Source: Cephalopachus bancanus (lineage: Eukaryota; Chordata; Mammalia; Primates; Tarsiidae). From it: a stretch of DNA of 64,000 bases. Positions 54,520 through 64,000 of this stretch are shown here, piece by piece. Under the pieces are notes generated by a model. That model was not told where the DNA came from, did not search any database, and saw only the letters and a list, made by a program, of their open reading frames with translations. Location: contig JAPVLO010000122.1 in the NCBI GenBank assembly GCA_027257055.1, forward strand, positions 2,852,001-2,916,000, written 5' to 3'. Both the position numbers and the translations under genes were made by a program. Positions within the stretch are counted from its first letter, which is position 1; each line of letters starts with the position of its first letter.

Positions 54520-55330
54520 TGTGTGTTTAACAGAAACATTCTTTGATTGCAAGCAAAGAAACTAACCCTACCGATTTGACCAAAGGGATTTTATCCGATG
54601 AAAAGAGGTAGCTCAGAGAGTGTAAGGAAATACTGAAGATCCCGGCTTGGACCATATAGAAGTCAGAGTAGCTCAGAGCTCTGGGTATCAGGACCGAAGG
54701 GACACCGCCACAGAGGGTTGCAGAAGCTCCAACACTCTTCCTGCAAATTCCAAGCAGAGACCACTGGTCTACTGAGGCTTGAGTCCAGCACCCACCCTTT
54801 GGCTTGAGAGAGCAGGGCACTGGGTGGATGGTCCCTTCAAGACCACACACAGCCAGGGAGCAGAGGCTCACCAGAAGATAGCTGGGGGGCATTTTCCCTG
54901 AAAAGGGAATGGTTGCTAAGTAGGCAAAACCTAAACATGCCCACTACAGGATCATTGTAGTGAATTAAGGAGATGAAAATTCCTTGAAAGAGCTGTGGTG
55001 AAGAGCCAGTTTTGTTTTTTAAAAAATTTCCAATCTATTCCTGACCATTACTTTTGTAAAATACAGTAAAATTAATTACCAGGGAAAATATAAGAAAAAA
55101 CAGGTAAATAAAGTACATTCCCAATTTTTTTAATTCTTAGATTCAATAGACAAAATATTACTTATTTGTTAAATGTGAGTATGTGTGTGTATATATAATG
55201 TTATCAAAGTTTCTAAACTCTCTCACTTCCTGTACTTGCCTTAGAGTAGACTGGTAGTAAACAGACTTCGAAGATACTCTGAGCAGTATTGTTAGAACAC
55301 TACTCTTGTTGTTATTGTTAGATAGCACCA
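54520..55330. other. Unassigned, probably an old repeat in part
   Basis: 54540-54900 has an ordered, repeat-like feel but no family I can name. A 121-codon minus-strand frame (54527-54892) starts with a hydrophobic stretch, but no splice or promoter context supports a gene. Confidence 0.35.
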
Positions 55331-55334
55331 ACCC

Positions 55335-55480
55335 TGTCTTTCAGTCTCAGCTAAGACATCACCTCCTCCAGGAAGTCTTTCTGACAAACCTCCCAAACCC
55401 CATATCTGGGCTGGGTGGTCTGATAGAATTCTCTGTGTCTCCCTATCAGAACACTGATCAAGCTCTATTTGAAATGAATC
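55335..55480 (+). mobile_element. L2 fragment
   Basis: TCTCAGCTAAGACATCACCTCCTCCAGGAAGTCTTTCTGA is typical L2 3' coding-region text. Confidence 0.75.
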
Positions 55481-56650
55481 TGCCTTACTGGTTTGAGGGT
55501 GCTGCTAGATGTCACTAGGGGTATCAACCTTTTGCAAAAGTTCAGAGTAAGTATTCATCATAATCCCTTCTGTAAGCCAATTGGGCAATGGGGGTAAGTC
55601 TGTGAAGACTTATTTGTATAAGTGAAAAAAGAAATGCTGTGTGTCATTAAATTTAAGATGCCATGAATTGTAAAATGCACTCTTAGTTCAGTAATATGAA
55701 AATAACAATTGTAAGATATCCTGATTTCAGAGATGGAAAAATGTGGGAACATGTATGTCTTTGAACTGATGATATGTGGTTGTTAAAATCTCAGTTGTCT
55801 GTCTTTTGAGTAATTATAGTCTCAATTGTCTCCATGGAGAAAAGATTTTGTAGGAAGAAACGAAACATACAGTAAAGCATATTTACATTTATGATTATGC
55901 ATATTCCTGCCAAAAAGAGGTTATTGTGGCTTCTTATAAGCCTTTGCAGATATTGTCACTAATCTGTCCTTCATTCCTCTAAATTATGCTTGTACTTGGT
56001 ATTCTTTTTTCCTCATCCTCATCTTATCCCTCAAGTGAGTCAAGTCCTGGGTGGTTGAGTTAGTTACCCAAGATGTTGCAGTGAGTTACTCAGAGAGGAA
56101 TGGAAATGCTGTTTTCCTTACCTGTGACATTGCCTAAAGCTATGCTGGGAAGATTTCCCTGTAAGACAATCCAGGAAACCTTATTAACAAGACAGGTCTG
56201 ATCCTGACTCTCCACTTTCATTTTCATATGGATGACTGATGAGGAATGGCTTTGACAGAGTCATCTGTATTGTCTGGTCTGGTAGAGGGTTTCTTTGAAA
56301 AGCTCATAAATTGGCCTATTAAAACTATTATCAGTATTCTGGGACTAAACAAAAGCCACAACTGCCAACTCCAATGATATATAAATATGAATCTATGTTA
56401 ATTTCAATGTAAAAGTGCACAGAAATCACTTGGTGGCAAAATTTTTATGTATGTTTTGCTCATCTAAAGCAACTGATCACATAGCTTCCTTTACTTACTG
56501 GATATCATTGGGTAATAATTGGTGTGTTTATATACGTTAAAATATCTATTAACTGAATATTTGAAATTCATCCAACTTGATCCAAAATCAAATTTGGCCA
56601 GGGCATGGATAATTCATGCATTCTAGGAATATAAATAATTCATATTAATG
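55481..56650. other. Unassigned sequence
   Basis: AT-rich with no gene or repeat recognised. Confidence 0.4.
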
Positions 56651-56665
56651 TTTAAGAAAATAACA

Positions 56666-56961
56666 AGCCGGGCTTGGTGGCTCAGCCTGTAATCCCGCGC
56701 TTTGGGAGGCTGAGGTGAGTGGATTGCCTGAGCCCACGGGCTTGAGACCCACCTGGGCAACTTGGCGAGACCTCATCTCTACAATAAATCAAAAAATGAG
56801 CCGGGCATGGTAGCGCGCACCTGTAATTCCGGCTACTCGGAATGCTGGGGCGGAAGGATCGCCGGAGCCCAGCAGGTCGAGGTTGCAGTGGCCCAGAGTG
56901 GTCACTGCACTCCAGTCTGGGCAACAGAGTGAGACTCCAACTCAAAAAAAAAAAAAAAAAA
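56666..56961 (+). mobile_element. Young Alu, sense, without the 5-nt deletion
   Basis: AGCCGGGCTTGGTGGCTCAG, CCCGCGCTTTGGGAGG, GGGCAACTTGGCGAGACC, poly-A. Perfect 12-bp TSD AAGAAAATAACA at 56654-56665 and 56962-56973. Confidence 0.96.
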
Positions 56962-57083
56962 AAGAAAATAACAGACAAATGGCAGTAATAGTAATAATGC
57001 CAAGACTCTGAGGAAGACATGTGATGCCAGAAATAATGAATGGAGGCTTAGAATAGGGTCATTTAGAAAATGATGAACCCAGA

Positions 57084-58351
57084 TGAGTGGGACAATATGG
57101 CGACAGAACAGGTCAGACTATGAGAGTCTCTGCAAAAGCAAGTGTCCATAAAGAGTCTCTGTGTGAGTGGGTATGTGCCGGTGGGTGGGTGAAAATCCAT
57201 CTGAGGGGAGACTCGAGTTCATGCACTGGGGATCTACTCTAGAGGTGACTGTAACCCACCACCACCGCCCTGAGATTGGAGACCCTGGCATGCAGATTCG
57301 TCTGCAGTTCTTGGGGTTCTCTTATAAATTCTCCTGCCTGATTTAAAAGACAACTTCATAGAACAATAATTATAGTCAGCAAAACTGACTCAGCGAGATA
57401 GATACCCTTCCCCCGTGCTGGAACAGGCACAGACATGTCAGATCTCAGTGGGAGACTTGATAGCACCAATAGTGAGTAGGGTGAGTCCGGATCTGATCCA
57501 TCCTCCTCCCACAGTAGTCCATGGGGCATCTGACCCATGCTGAGAGCAACCCCATCAGCCCGCACTGAGAACAGAGGGGAGAAGCTGGAGACCAGAACCG
57601 CTCCCTGAGGCGGAGGCCTGAAAGAAACCTGGAGTTACAGAAACAGCCACAGAGTGAGTTTTTTTCTACTTGTTCGTTTTTTGTTTTAGTTTTAGTTTTT
57701 TTCTTCTCACTTTCTTTCTGTTTTTGTTTGTGTTTTTATACTTGCTTTGTTTCTGTTATTTTGTTTTTGTTTTTTTTTTTTTAGATTTTCTGTTTATGTA
57801 TGGATATTTTTGAGGGAGACTATACCAACAGGGGTTTTTTTGTTTGTTTGCTTGTATGATTGTCTGTATGTTTTTGTCTTTTTTGTTTTTCTGTCTTTGT
57901 TTGTCTCTCTGTTTGCCTGTTAGTTGGTATGCTTGTCTGTTTTCCCTCTTCTTCTTCTATCTTTCCATCTCCCTTTTGTCTTCCTCTTTCCTTTTTCCAT
58001 TTTTTTCCTCTTTTCTTATCTCATTTTGCTTTCAGGGGGCAAACAGACATCCCACTGCATGGACAGATTGTAAGGCAGTGGGGAGTGGGTTCCAAGGGGC
58101 CCACACACCTGTCAGTGGATACTGGGATCCACAGATAGCATCTGAATCACAGCTCACCCCTTAATTAAATCTCAAAACTGCAAAAATCACAGGCTTCCAC
58201 TCCCAGTCCAACTTCAGAATTGAACAGAACCAGGTGATCTACATAAGGAAGAATAGGAGTTTGAGCAAACAAATAAAAGCTATCCTTCCACCCCTGAACA
58301 ACAGAAAGGGGGAGGAAAACCTATAAAAAGAAGAAAAACCAAAGGAAGATT
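57084..58351 (+). promoter_or_regulatory. L1 5'UTR (internal promoter region)
   Basis: About 1.27 kb before ORF1. The first ~570 bp is GC-richer. An ATGGC (AATATGGCG, 57095-57102) within the first 20 bp sits where human L1 has its YY1 start-site element. 57660-58030 is a strongly T-rich tract with TTTG/TCTG repeats, followed by CTTTCAG at 58029-58035. Confidence 0.7.
57660..58032 (+). repeat. ~370-nt T-rich strand-asymmetric tract in the L1 5'UTR
   Basis: Mostly T with G or C interruptions (GTTTGTTTGCTTG, CTGTCTTTG, CCCTCTTCTTC), becoming polypyrimidine before TTTGCTTTCAG. Confidence 0.85.
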
Positions 58352-58712
58352 ATGAGTCTCACACAGACCCCAGGGAAGTCAGCCACTGAGAGACTTCGAA
58401 CTCAAACAATGAGGAGCCCCCAGAATGTCTGGCCTCAAACCACAAACTCAGATATAAAGATATTAATAGAGAGAATAAATAGAAATGAGAAGAGGCAAGA
58501 GAAAAGAATGAAGGAGTTGATAACTGAGATAACAGCAATACAGGATAAAAAATGGAAAAAAAAAAGCTGATAAGCATGGAAGATAGAATTAACCAAGCAA
58601 AAGAAAGAATTTCAGAGCTCGAGGACAAAAATATGAAACTAACCCAAATTGTTAAAAACATAGAAAAGAAACTTTAAAAGACAGAACAAAACCTATAAGC
58701 GATGAGTGAGAG

Positions 58713-58991
58713 GCCAGGCGTGGTGGTTCAGCCTATAATCCCAGCACTTTGGGAGGCCGAGGCGAGAGGACTGCCTGAGCCTGCAGGTTCGAGATGAGCT
58801 CAGGCAACTTGGCAAGACCTCATCTCTACAATAAATAAAAAATAGCCAGGCATGGTGGCATGCATCTTTAGTTCCACCTACTTGGAAGGCTGAGGCAGAA
58901 GGATCGCCTAAGTCCAGCAGGTGGAAGCCAACGTGCCGCTGCACTCTGGCCTGAGTGACAAGAGTGAGACTCCCAACTCAAAAAAAAAAAA
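58713..58991 (+). mobile_element. Older Alu, sense, inside L1 ORF1
   Basis: GCCAGGCGTGGTGGTTCAGC, CCCAGCACTTTGGGAGGCC, a shortened right arm (CAGGTGGAAGCCAACGTGCC) and poly-A. GATGAG at 58701 and 59289 flank the pair as a weak TSD. Confidence 0.93.
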
Positions 58992-59277
58992 GCTGGGCTC
59001 GGTGGCTCAGCCTGTAATCTCGTGCCTTTGGGAGGCTGAGGTGAGTGGATTGCCTGAGCCTGCAGGTTTGGGACCCGCCTGGGCAGCGAGACCTCATCTC
59101 TACAATAAATCAAAAAATCAGCCGGGTGTGGTAGCGCATGCCTGTAATTCCGGCTACTTGGAAGGCTGAGGTGGAAGGATTGCCGGAGCCCAGCAGGTCG
59201 AGGCTGCAGTGGCTGAGAGCAGCCACTGCACTCCAGTATGGGCAACAGAGTGAGACTCCAACTCAAAAAAAAAAAAA
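58992..59277 (+). mobile_element. Young Alu, sense, 5-nt-deletion subfamily, in the first Alu's tail
   Basis: GCTGGGCTCGGTGGCTCAGC directly after the first poly-A; CTCGTGCCTTTGGGAGG; CTGGGCAGCGAGACC (deletion). The A-tail grades into (GA)n. Confidence 0.95.
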
Positions 59278-59966
59278 GAGAGAGAGAGATGAGCAAGTAT
59301 TTCAAGGGCTAAATCTAAGATTAATTGGAATCCCTGAGGCAGGTAGAGAGACAGAGACCATTCTGGACAAGTATTCCTTGAAATTATCCAAGAAAATTTC
59401 CCTCATCTCATCAGTGATGCAGCCATTCAAACACAAGAGATTCAGAGAACACCTGCAAGACAACAAAAGGAAGACCAACTCCTAGACACCTAGAAATTTG
59501 CCTACACAAAGAGGGATAAAAGAAAAAATTCTAAAGGCAGCAAGGGAGAAAGGTCAGACTACCTACCAGGGAAGACCAATTAGATTAGCAGCAGACTTAT
59601 CTACAGAAATACTTCAGGCTAGGAGAGCTTGGAGCCCAATCTTCAAAGTTCTCAAAGGTAAACAATTTCAACCAAGAATTACTTACCCAGCTAAGCTAAG
59701 TTTTATCAGTGATGGAGAATCAAAATCTTTCTCAGACATCTAATCCCTTGATTAAAAGAGTCTACACTGCCTCCAGACCAACTCTACAAGAAACACTTAA
59801 GAAAGTATTAACACAGAAGAAAGGAAAAAAAGAACAATACCACCCTTCCCAGGAATGCAGGAAAAAGATTGAAAACACACATGAATCAATCTCAAAATCA
59901 TAAGAAAGACAACAAACAAATAAATAAACAAACAGCAGCAACAACAACAAACTCTATAAGAACCTC

Positions 59967-62900
59967 ATGACAGGGATAAACCCTAACCTCTCAATAATTA
60001 GCCTGAGTGTGAATGGACTAAATGCACCACTGAAAGACATAGAATGGCAAATTGGATAAAATACGATGAGGCAACAATATATTGTCTCCAAGAGACTCAT
60101 CTCACCAGAAAGGACACCCACAAAGCAAGAGGATGGGAAACAAAATTTCAGGGGAATGGAACACAAAAGAAAGCAGGGGTTGTGATCTTAATATCAGACA
60201 AAATACTCTATAAGCTATCAAATATTTAAAAAGATACAGAAGGTCACTACATAATGATAAAAGTTTCAACTCATCAACAAGAAATATGCATCCTAAACAT
60301 ATATGCACCCAACATAGGAGCACCAAGTTTCATAAAGCAGCTTTTAGGTAAACTAAAAAAAGATATTGACACTAACACTATCGTAGCTGGGGACTTAAAC
60401 ACCCCACTAACAACCCTAAACAGATCAACAAGACAAAAAGTCCACAAGGAGATCTGGAATCTCAATGTGACGCTTGACCAAATGAACTTAATTGATACCT
60501 TCAGTACACTCCACCCAACAATCACAGAATATATATTCTACTCATCACCACATGGAACGTACTCTTCGGCCATAAATCAAGCATGAATAGATTCTATAAG
60601 ATAGAAATTCTGCCATGTACCATCTCAGATCACAGTGGAATAAAAATAAATATCAATACCAACAAAGTTCCCCCAAAACCTGCAAAGACATGGACACTAA
60701 GCAGCATGATGCTAAACAACTCCTGGGTCAACACAGAAATCAAAACAGAGATTAAAATATAACTGGAAACAAATGAAAATGAAGAAACATCTTACCAAAA
60801 TCTCTGAGATGCCATGAAAGCAGTACTAAGAGGGGAATTCATATCTCTACAAACACACATGAAGAAAATGGATAGATCACAAGTTAACAGCCTAACAAAT
60901 TACCTAATGAAGCTGGAAAAGCAAGACCACCAAAATTCTAACTTCAGCAGAAGAATTCAGATCTCCAAAATAAAAGCCCAAATTTGGGACACAGAAAACA
61001 AAAATATAATTCAAAGAAATCAACAAAACCAAAAGCTGATTTTGTGAAAGGTTAAACAAGATTGATGGACCCTCTGGCTAGCCTACCAAGAAAAAGAGAT
61101 AAAAAGTTCAAATAAACACAATCAGAAATGCAAAAGATGAAGATACAACTGATCCTGATGATATGCAAAAAATTATCAGAGATTACTATGTGCACATATG
61201 GAAGCAAACTTGGAAACCGAAATGAAATGGAAGAATTTCTGAATCACACAACCTCCCCAGGTTGAAACAAGAAGAAATCGAGACCCTAAATAGACCAATA
61301 ACAACCCAGGAAATCGACTATGTCATAATAAAACTACCTACAAAAAAATCCCTGGACCAGTTGCCTTGCCAGCAGAATTTTATAAAACATTCAAGGAGGA
61401 GCTGATACCAATCCTATTGAAAGTATTCCAGGCAATCGAGAGAGATGGAACTCTCCCCAAATCATTTTATGAAACTAACATCACACTGATACCCAAACTG
61501 GGTAAAGATCTAATAAAGAAAGAGAACTACAGGCCAATATCCTTGATGAACATAGATGTTAAAATTCTCAACAAGATTCTAGCAAACAGGATCTAACAAC
61601 ACATCTCAAAAATCATTCACCATGACAAAGTAGGCCTCATCCCCGGGAACCAGGTGTGGTTCAACATCAGTAAGACCATAAACGTAATTAAATACATCAA
61701 CAGATGTAAAGACAAAAACCTCATGATTATATCATTAGATGAGAAAAAGCTTTTGATAAAATCTAGCACTCCTTGATAAAAACCCTTGAGCATCCAGATA
61801 TAGATGGAACATACCTCAAAATAGTAAGCGCCATCTACAAGAAATCCACAGCCAACATACTGCTAAACAGACAGAAATTGGAACCATTTCCCCTGAAAAC
61901 TCGAACAAGACAAGGATGTCCACTCTTACCCCTCCTGTTCAACATAGTATTGGAAGTCCTGGCTAGAGCCATCAGACAAGAGAAGAAAATCAGAGATAGC
62001 CAAATAGGAAAAGAGGAAGTTAAGTTATCCATCTTTGCAGACAACATGATTTTATACCTTGAAACCCCAAGAGAATCTGTCAAAAACCTCCTTTCACCAA
62101 TAAAGGACCTTGGCAAAGTCTCAGGGTATAAAATAAATGTGCAAAGGTCAGTCACATTCCTATATACCAACAATAAACAAATAGGAACCCAAATGAAAAC
62201 CACAGTCCCATTCACAATAGTCACCCCAAAAATGAAATACCTTGGCATCTTCCTAACCAGAGAAGTGACAGACCTTTACAACGAAAACTACAAAACACTG
62301 CTCAAAGAAACTGAAGATGATACAAAATAATGGAAAAGTATTCTGTATTAATGGATTGAAAGAATCAACATTGTTAAAATGTCCATCCTACTCAAGGCAA
62401 TTTATAGATTTAACTCAATACCCATTAGATTACCAGCAGCATTCTTCTCAGACCTGAAAATGGCAATACAGGAATTCATATGGAAACATAAACGACCACG
62501 AATAGCCAAAACCATCCTCTGCAAAAACAAACACACAAAAAACACAACAAAGTGAGAGGCATCATACTCCCAGACTTTAAGCTTTATTATAAAGCTACAA
62601 TAATCAAAATAACCTGGTATTGGTACAAGAACAGGCATACAGATCAATGGAACAGGATAGAGATTCCAGAAGCAAAACTTCTCAACCAATTCATCTTTGA
62701 CAAAGCCTCCACCATCAACCACTGGGGAGGGGAGAACCTATTCAGTAAATGGTGCTGGGAAAATTGGCTGACCACATGCAGAAGATTAAAACAAGATCCC
62801 TACCTATCACCATACACAAAAATCAACTCTAAGTGGATCAAGACCTAAATGTAAAGCCTCAAACTATAAGAACCGTAGAAAAATGCAGGAGACACCCTAA

Positions 62901-63757
62901 TGGAAATTGGAACTGGCGACCAATACCCAATCAAAACCCCAAGTGCCCAGGCCATAAGAAATAAGATAGACAAGTGGGACCTCATGAAACTGCAAAGCCA
63001 AAGGAACTATCAAGAATGTGGGGAGACAGCCCACAGACTGAGAAAAAATATTCACCAACTGTATATCTGACAAAGGCCTAATATCTAGGATCTACAAGAA
63101 ACTCAAACGTGCCAAAAAGAAAAAAACACACAGCCCCATTACAAGGTGGGCAAAAGATATGAATAGACATTTCTCTAAAGAAGACATACAAGCAGCCAAC
63201 AGATGCATGAAAAAATGCTCAGCCTCACTAGTCATCAAAGAGTTGCAAATTAAAACCACACTGAGACACCACCTGACTCCAGTCAGGATGGCCATCACCA
63301 ATAACTCAAAAAACAACAGATGCAGGAGAGGACGTGGTGAAAAGGGAACACTCCTACACTGTTGGTGTGAGTATAAACTAGTACAACCTCTGTGGACAAC
63401 AGTGTGGCGATTCCTAAAAGATCTAAAAATCGACCTTATACAACCCCGCAGTATCCCTCCTGGGCGTATACCCAGAAGAACTCAAATCACTCTATGAAAA
63501 AGATACCTGCATATGCATGTTTATTGCCACATTATTTACAATAACAAAAACATGGAACCAGCTATGCTGCCCATCGAAAGAGGACTGGATAAAAAAATGT
63601 GGTACATACACACAATGGAACATTATGCAACCATAAAGAAGGACAAAATTAGGAACTTTGCAGCAACTTAGATGGACTTAGAGCTATAATACTGAGTGAT
63701 CTATCACAGAAACAAAGAACCGAGTATCACATGTTCTCACTCATAAGTGGACCTTGA
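59967..63757 (+). pseudogene. L1 ORF2 pseudogene (endonuclease-reverse transcriptase)
   Basis: ORF2p nicks target DNA and copies L1 RNA. The start MTGINPNLSIISLSVNGLNAP at 59967 is followed by a stop at 60057. Endonuclease pieces remain in other frames: QETHL (60097), AGDLNT (for DFNT, about 60389) and SDH (about 60629). The RT motif normally FADD reads FADN (about 62034-62045), losing a catalytic Asp. The C-terminal zinc knuckle reads C-x3-R ... H-x4-Y instead of C-x3-C ... H-x4-C (63322 onward). Length is about 1263 codons, near the usual 1275, with many frameshifts. Confidence 0.92.
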
Positions 63758-63922
63758 ACAACTGTCGTAATACTATAAGAAAGGGATTGGCAGTAGTGGG
63801 AAACTTCACACCTCATCAACAAGGGTACCTGCACAATGAACATTTGTATACCTAACCCTGAATTGTACCCCACATCTTTAATATATATATAAAAAAAAGC
63901 CATGGACTTGGGAAATAAAAAA
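63758..63922 (+). mobile_element. L1 3'UTR with double poly-A tail
   Basis: TGGCAGTAGTGGGAAACTTC, GTACCTGCACAATGAACAT and CCTAACCCTGAATTGTACC, then poly-A 63891-63898, a 14-nt non-L1 piece (GCCATGGACTTGGG, 63899-63912) and a second A-rich tail (63913-63923). Confidence 0.8.
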
Positions 63923-63941
63923 AGAAAATGATGGGTCCAGA

Positions 63942-64000
63942 AAATGTGTTATTTTCTTGATACAATAAAAACACAGAAACAATATTAAAGTGACCATTAG
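63942..64000. other. Flanking unique sequence
   Basis: The 3' flank of the L1 after its target-site duplication. No feature recognised. Confidence 0.4.

Larger units (their letters stand above)
58352..59903 (+). pseudogene. L1 ORF1 pseudogene, interrupted by two Alus
   Basis: ORF1p is the L1 RNA-binding trimeric chaperone. The start MSLTQTPGKSATERLR at 58352 leads into a charged coiled-coil (KERISELEDKNMKLTQIVKN after a frameshift at the A-run 58554-58564). The two Alus cut the frame at 58713. The RRM/C-terminal part resumes (LRLIGIPE; ILKAAREKGQTTYQGRPIRL; ADLSTEILQARRAW; FQPRITYPAKLSF) and ends at TAA 59901-59903. About 325 codons remain without the Alus, near the normal 338. Dead by frameshifts and insertions. 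Confidence 0.9.
57084..63922 (+). mobile_element. Full-length L1 retrotransposon (decayed)
   Basis: Starts with a 5'UTR, then ORF1, a 63-nt spacer, ORF2, 3'UTR and poly-A. Flanks AGAAAATGATGAACCCAGA (57065-57083) and AGAAAATGATGGGTCCAGA (63923-63941) match at 16 of 19. Removing the two Alus leaves about 6.27 kb, close to the ~6-kb L1 norm. Multiple stops and frameshifts show that it is inactive. Confidence 0.92.

Noticed and set aside
54527..54892. 121-codon minus-strand frame with a hydrophobic, signal-peptide-like start
   Set aside because: It lies in repeat-like sequence next to Tigger1. A hydrophobic N-terminus alone is weak, and the frame ends by chance-like stop with no further support.

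Overview
The window is vertebrate nuclear DNA from a primate. It holds about 38 Alu copies, L1, mammal-wide L2/MIR/CR1 relics, MaLR LTRs, the DNA transposons Tigger1, MARNA and hAT-Charlie MITEs, and no convincing host protein-coding gene. The younger Alus are 7SL-derived dimers, but their right arm ends in a CCAACTC tail and carries a 'GTCGAGGCTGCGGTGGCC' block. This is unlike the usual anthropoid (CCGTCTC) or lemur/loris consensus as I know them. I infer a non-anthropoid haplorhine, most likely a tarsier, at moderate confidence. The window reads as intergenic or intronic sequence.

Layout. 0-3.4 kb: an L1 3' end, an old L1M relic with a fold-back inversion, a mariner-type MARNA element, L2 and an Alu. 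3.4-10 kb: mostly unassigned sequence with Alus, a hAT MITE split by two Alus, and a GC-rich block near 9.2-9.8 kb with clustered transcription-factor-like motifs. 10-23 kb: MIRs, a 5'-truncated L1 with a clean C-terminal ORF2 frame, MaLR-type LTRs, Alus, L2 and an ancient L1M/HAL1-like body. 23-35.7 kb: mostly unassigned, with a long polypyrimidine run, L2, MER5A-like elements and young Alus. 35.7-39 kb: a class I (gammaretrovirus-like) solo LTR inserted inside an Alu, then an antisense L1 3' segment cut by two Alus. 39-51 kb: Alus, two sense MLT1-type LTRs, antisense LTR and L1M 3' pieces, L2 and MIR. 51.1-54.5 kb: a near-complete but dead Tigger1 transposon with an internal duplication and three Alus. 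57.1-63.9 kb: a full-length L1 (5'UTR, ORF1, 63-nt spacer, ORF2, 3'UTR) flanked by imperfect target-site duplications, with two Alus inside ORF1 and broken reverse-transcriptase and zinc-knuckle residues.

There is no operon, CRISPR array, RNA gene or new defence system here. The interest lies in how the elements nest and rearrange: local template switching, insertion of non-Alu sequence into an Alu, repeated Alu insertion at one site, a lineage-specific Alu deletion subfamily, and a possible L1 3' transduction. Family names come from recognising consensus patterns by eye. Element edges are firm where target-site duplications are quoted and approximate elsewhere.
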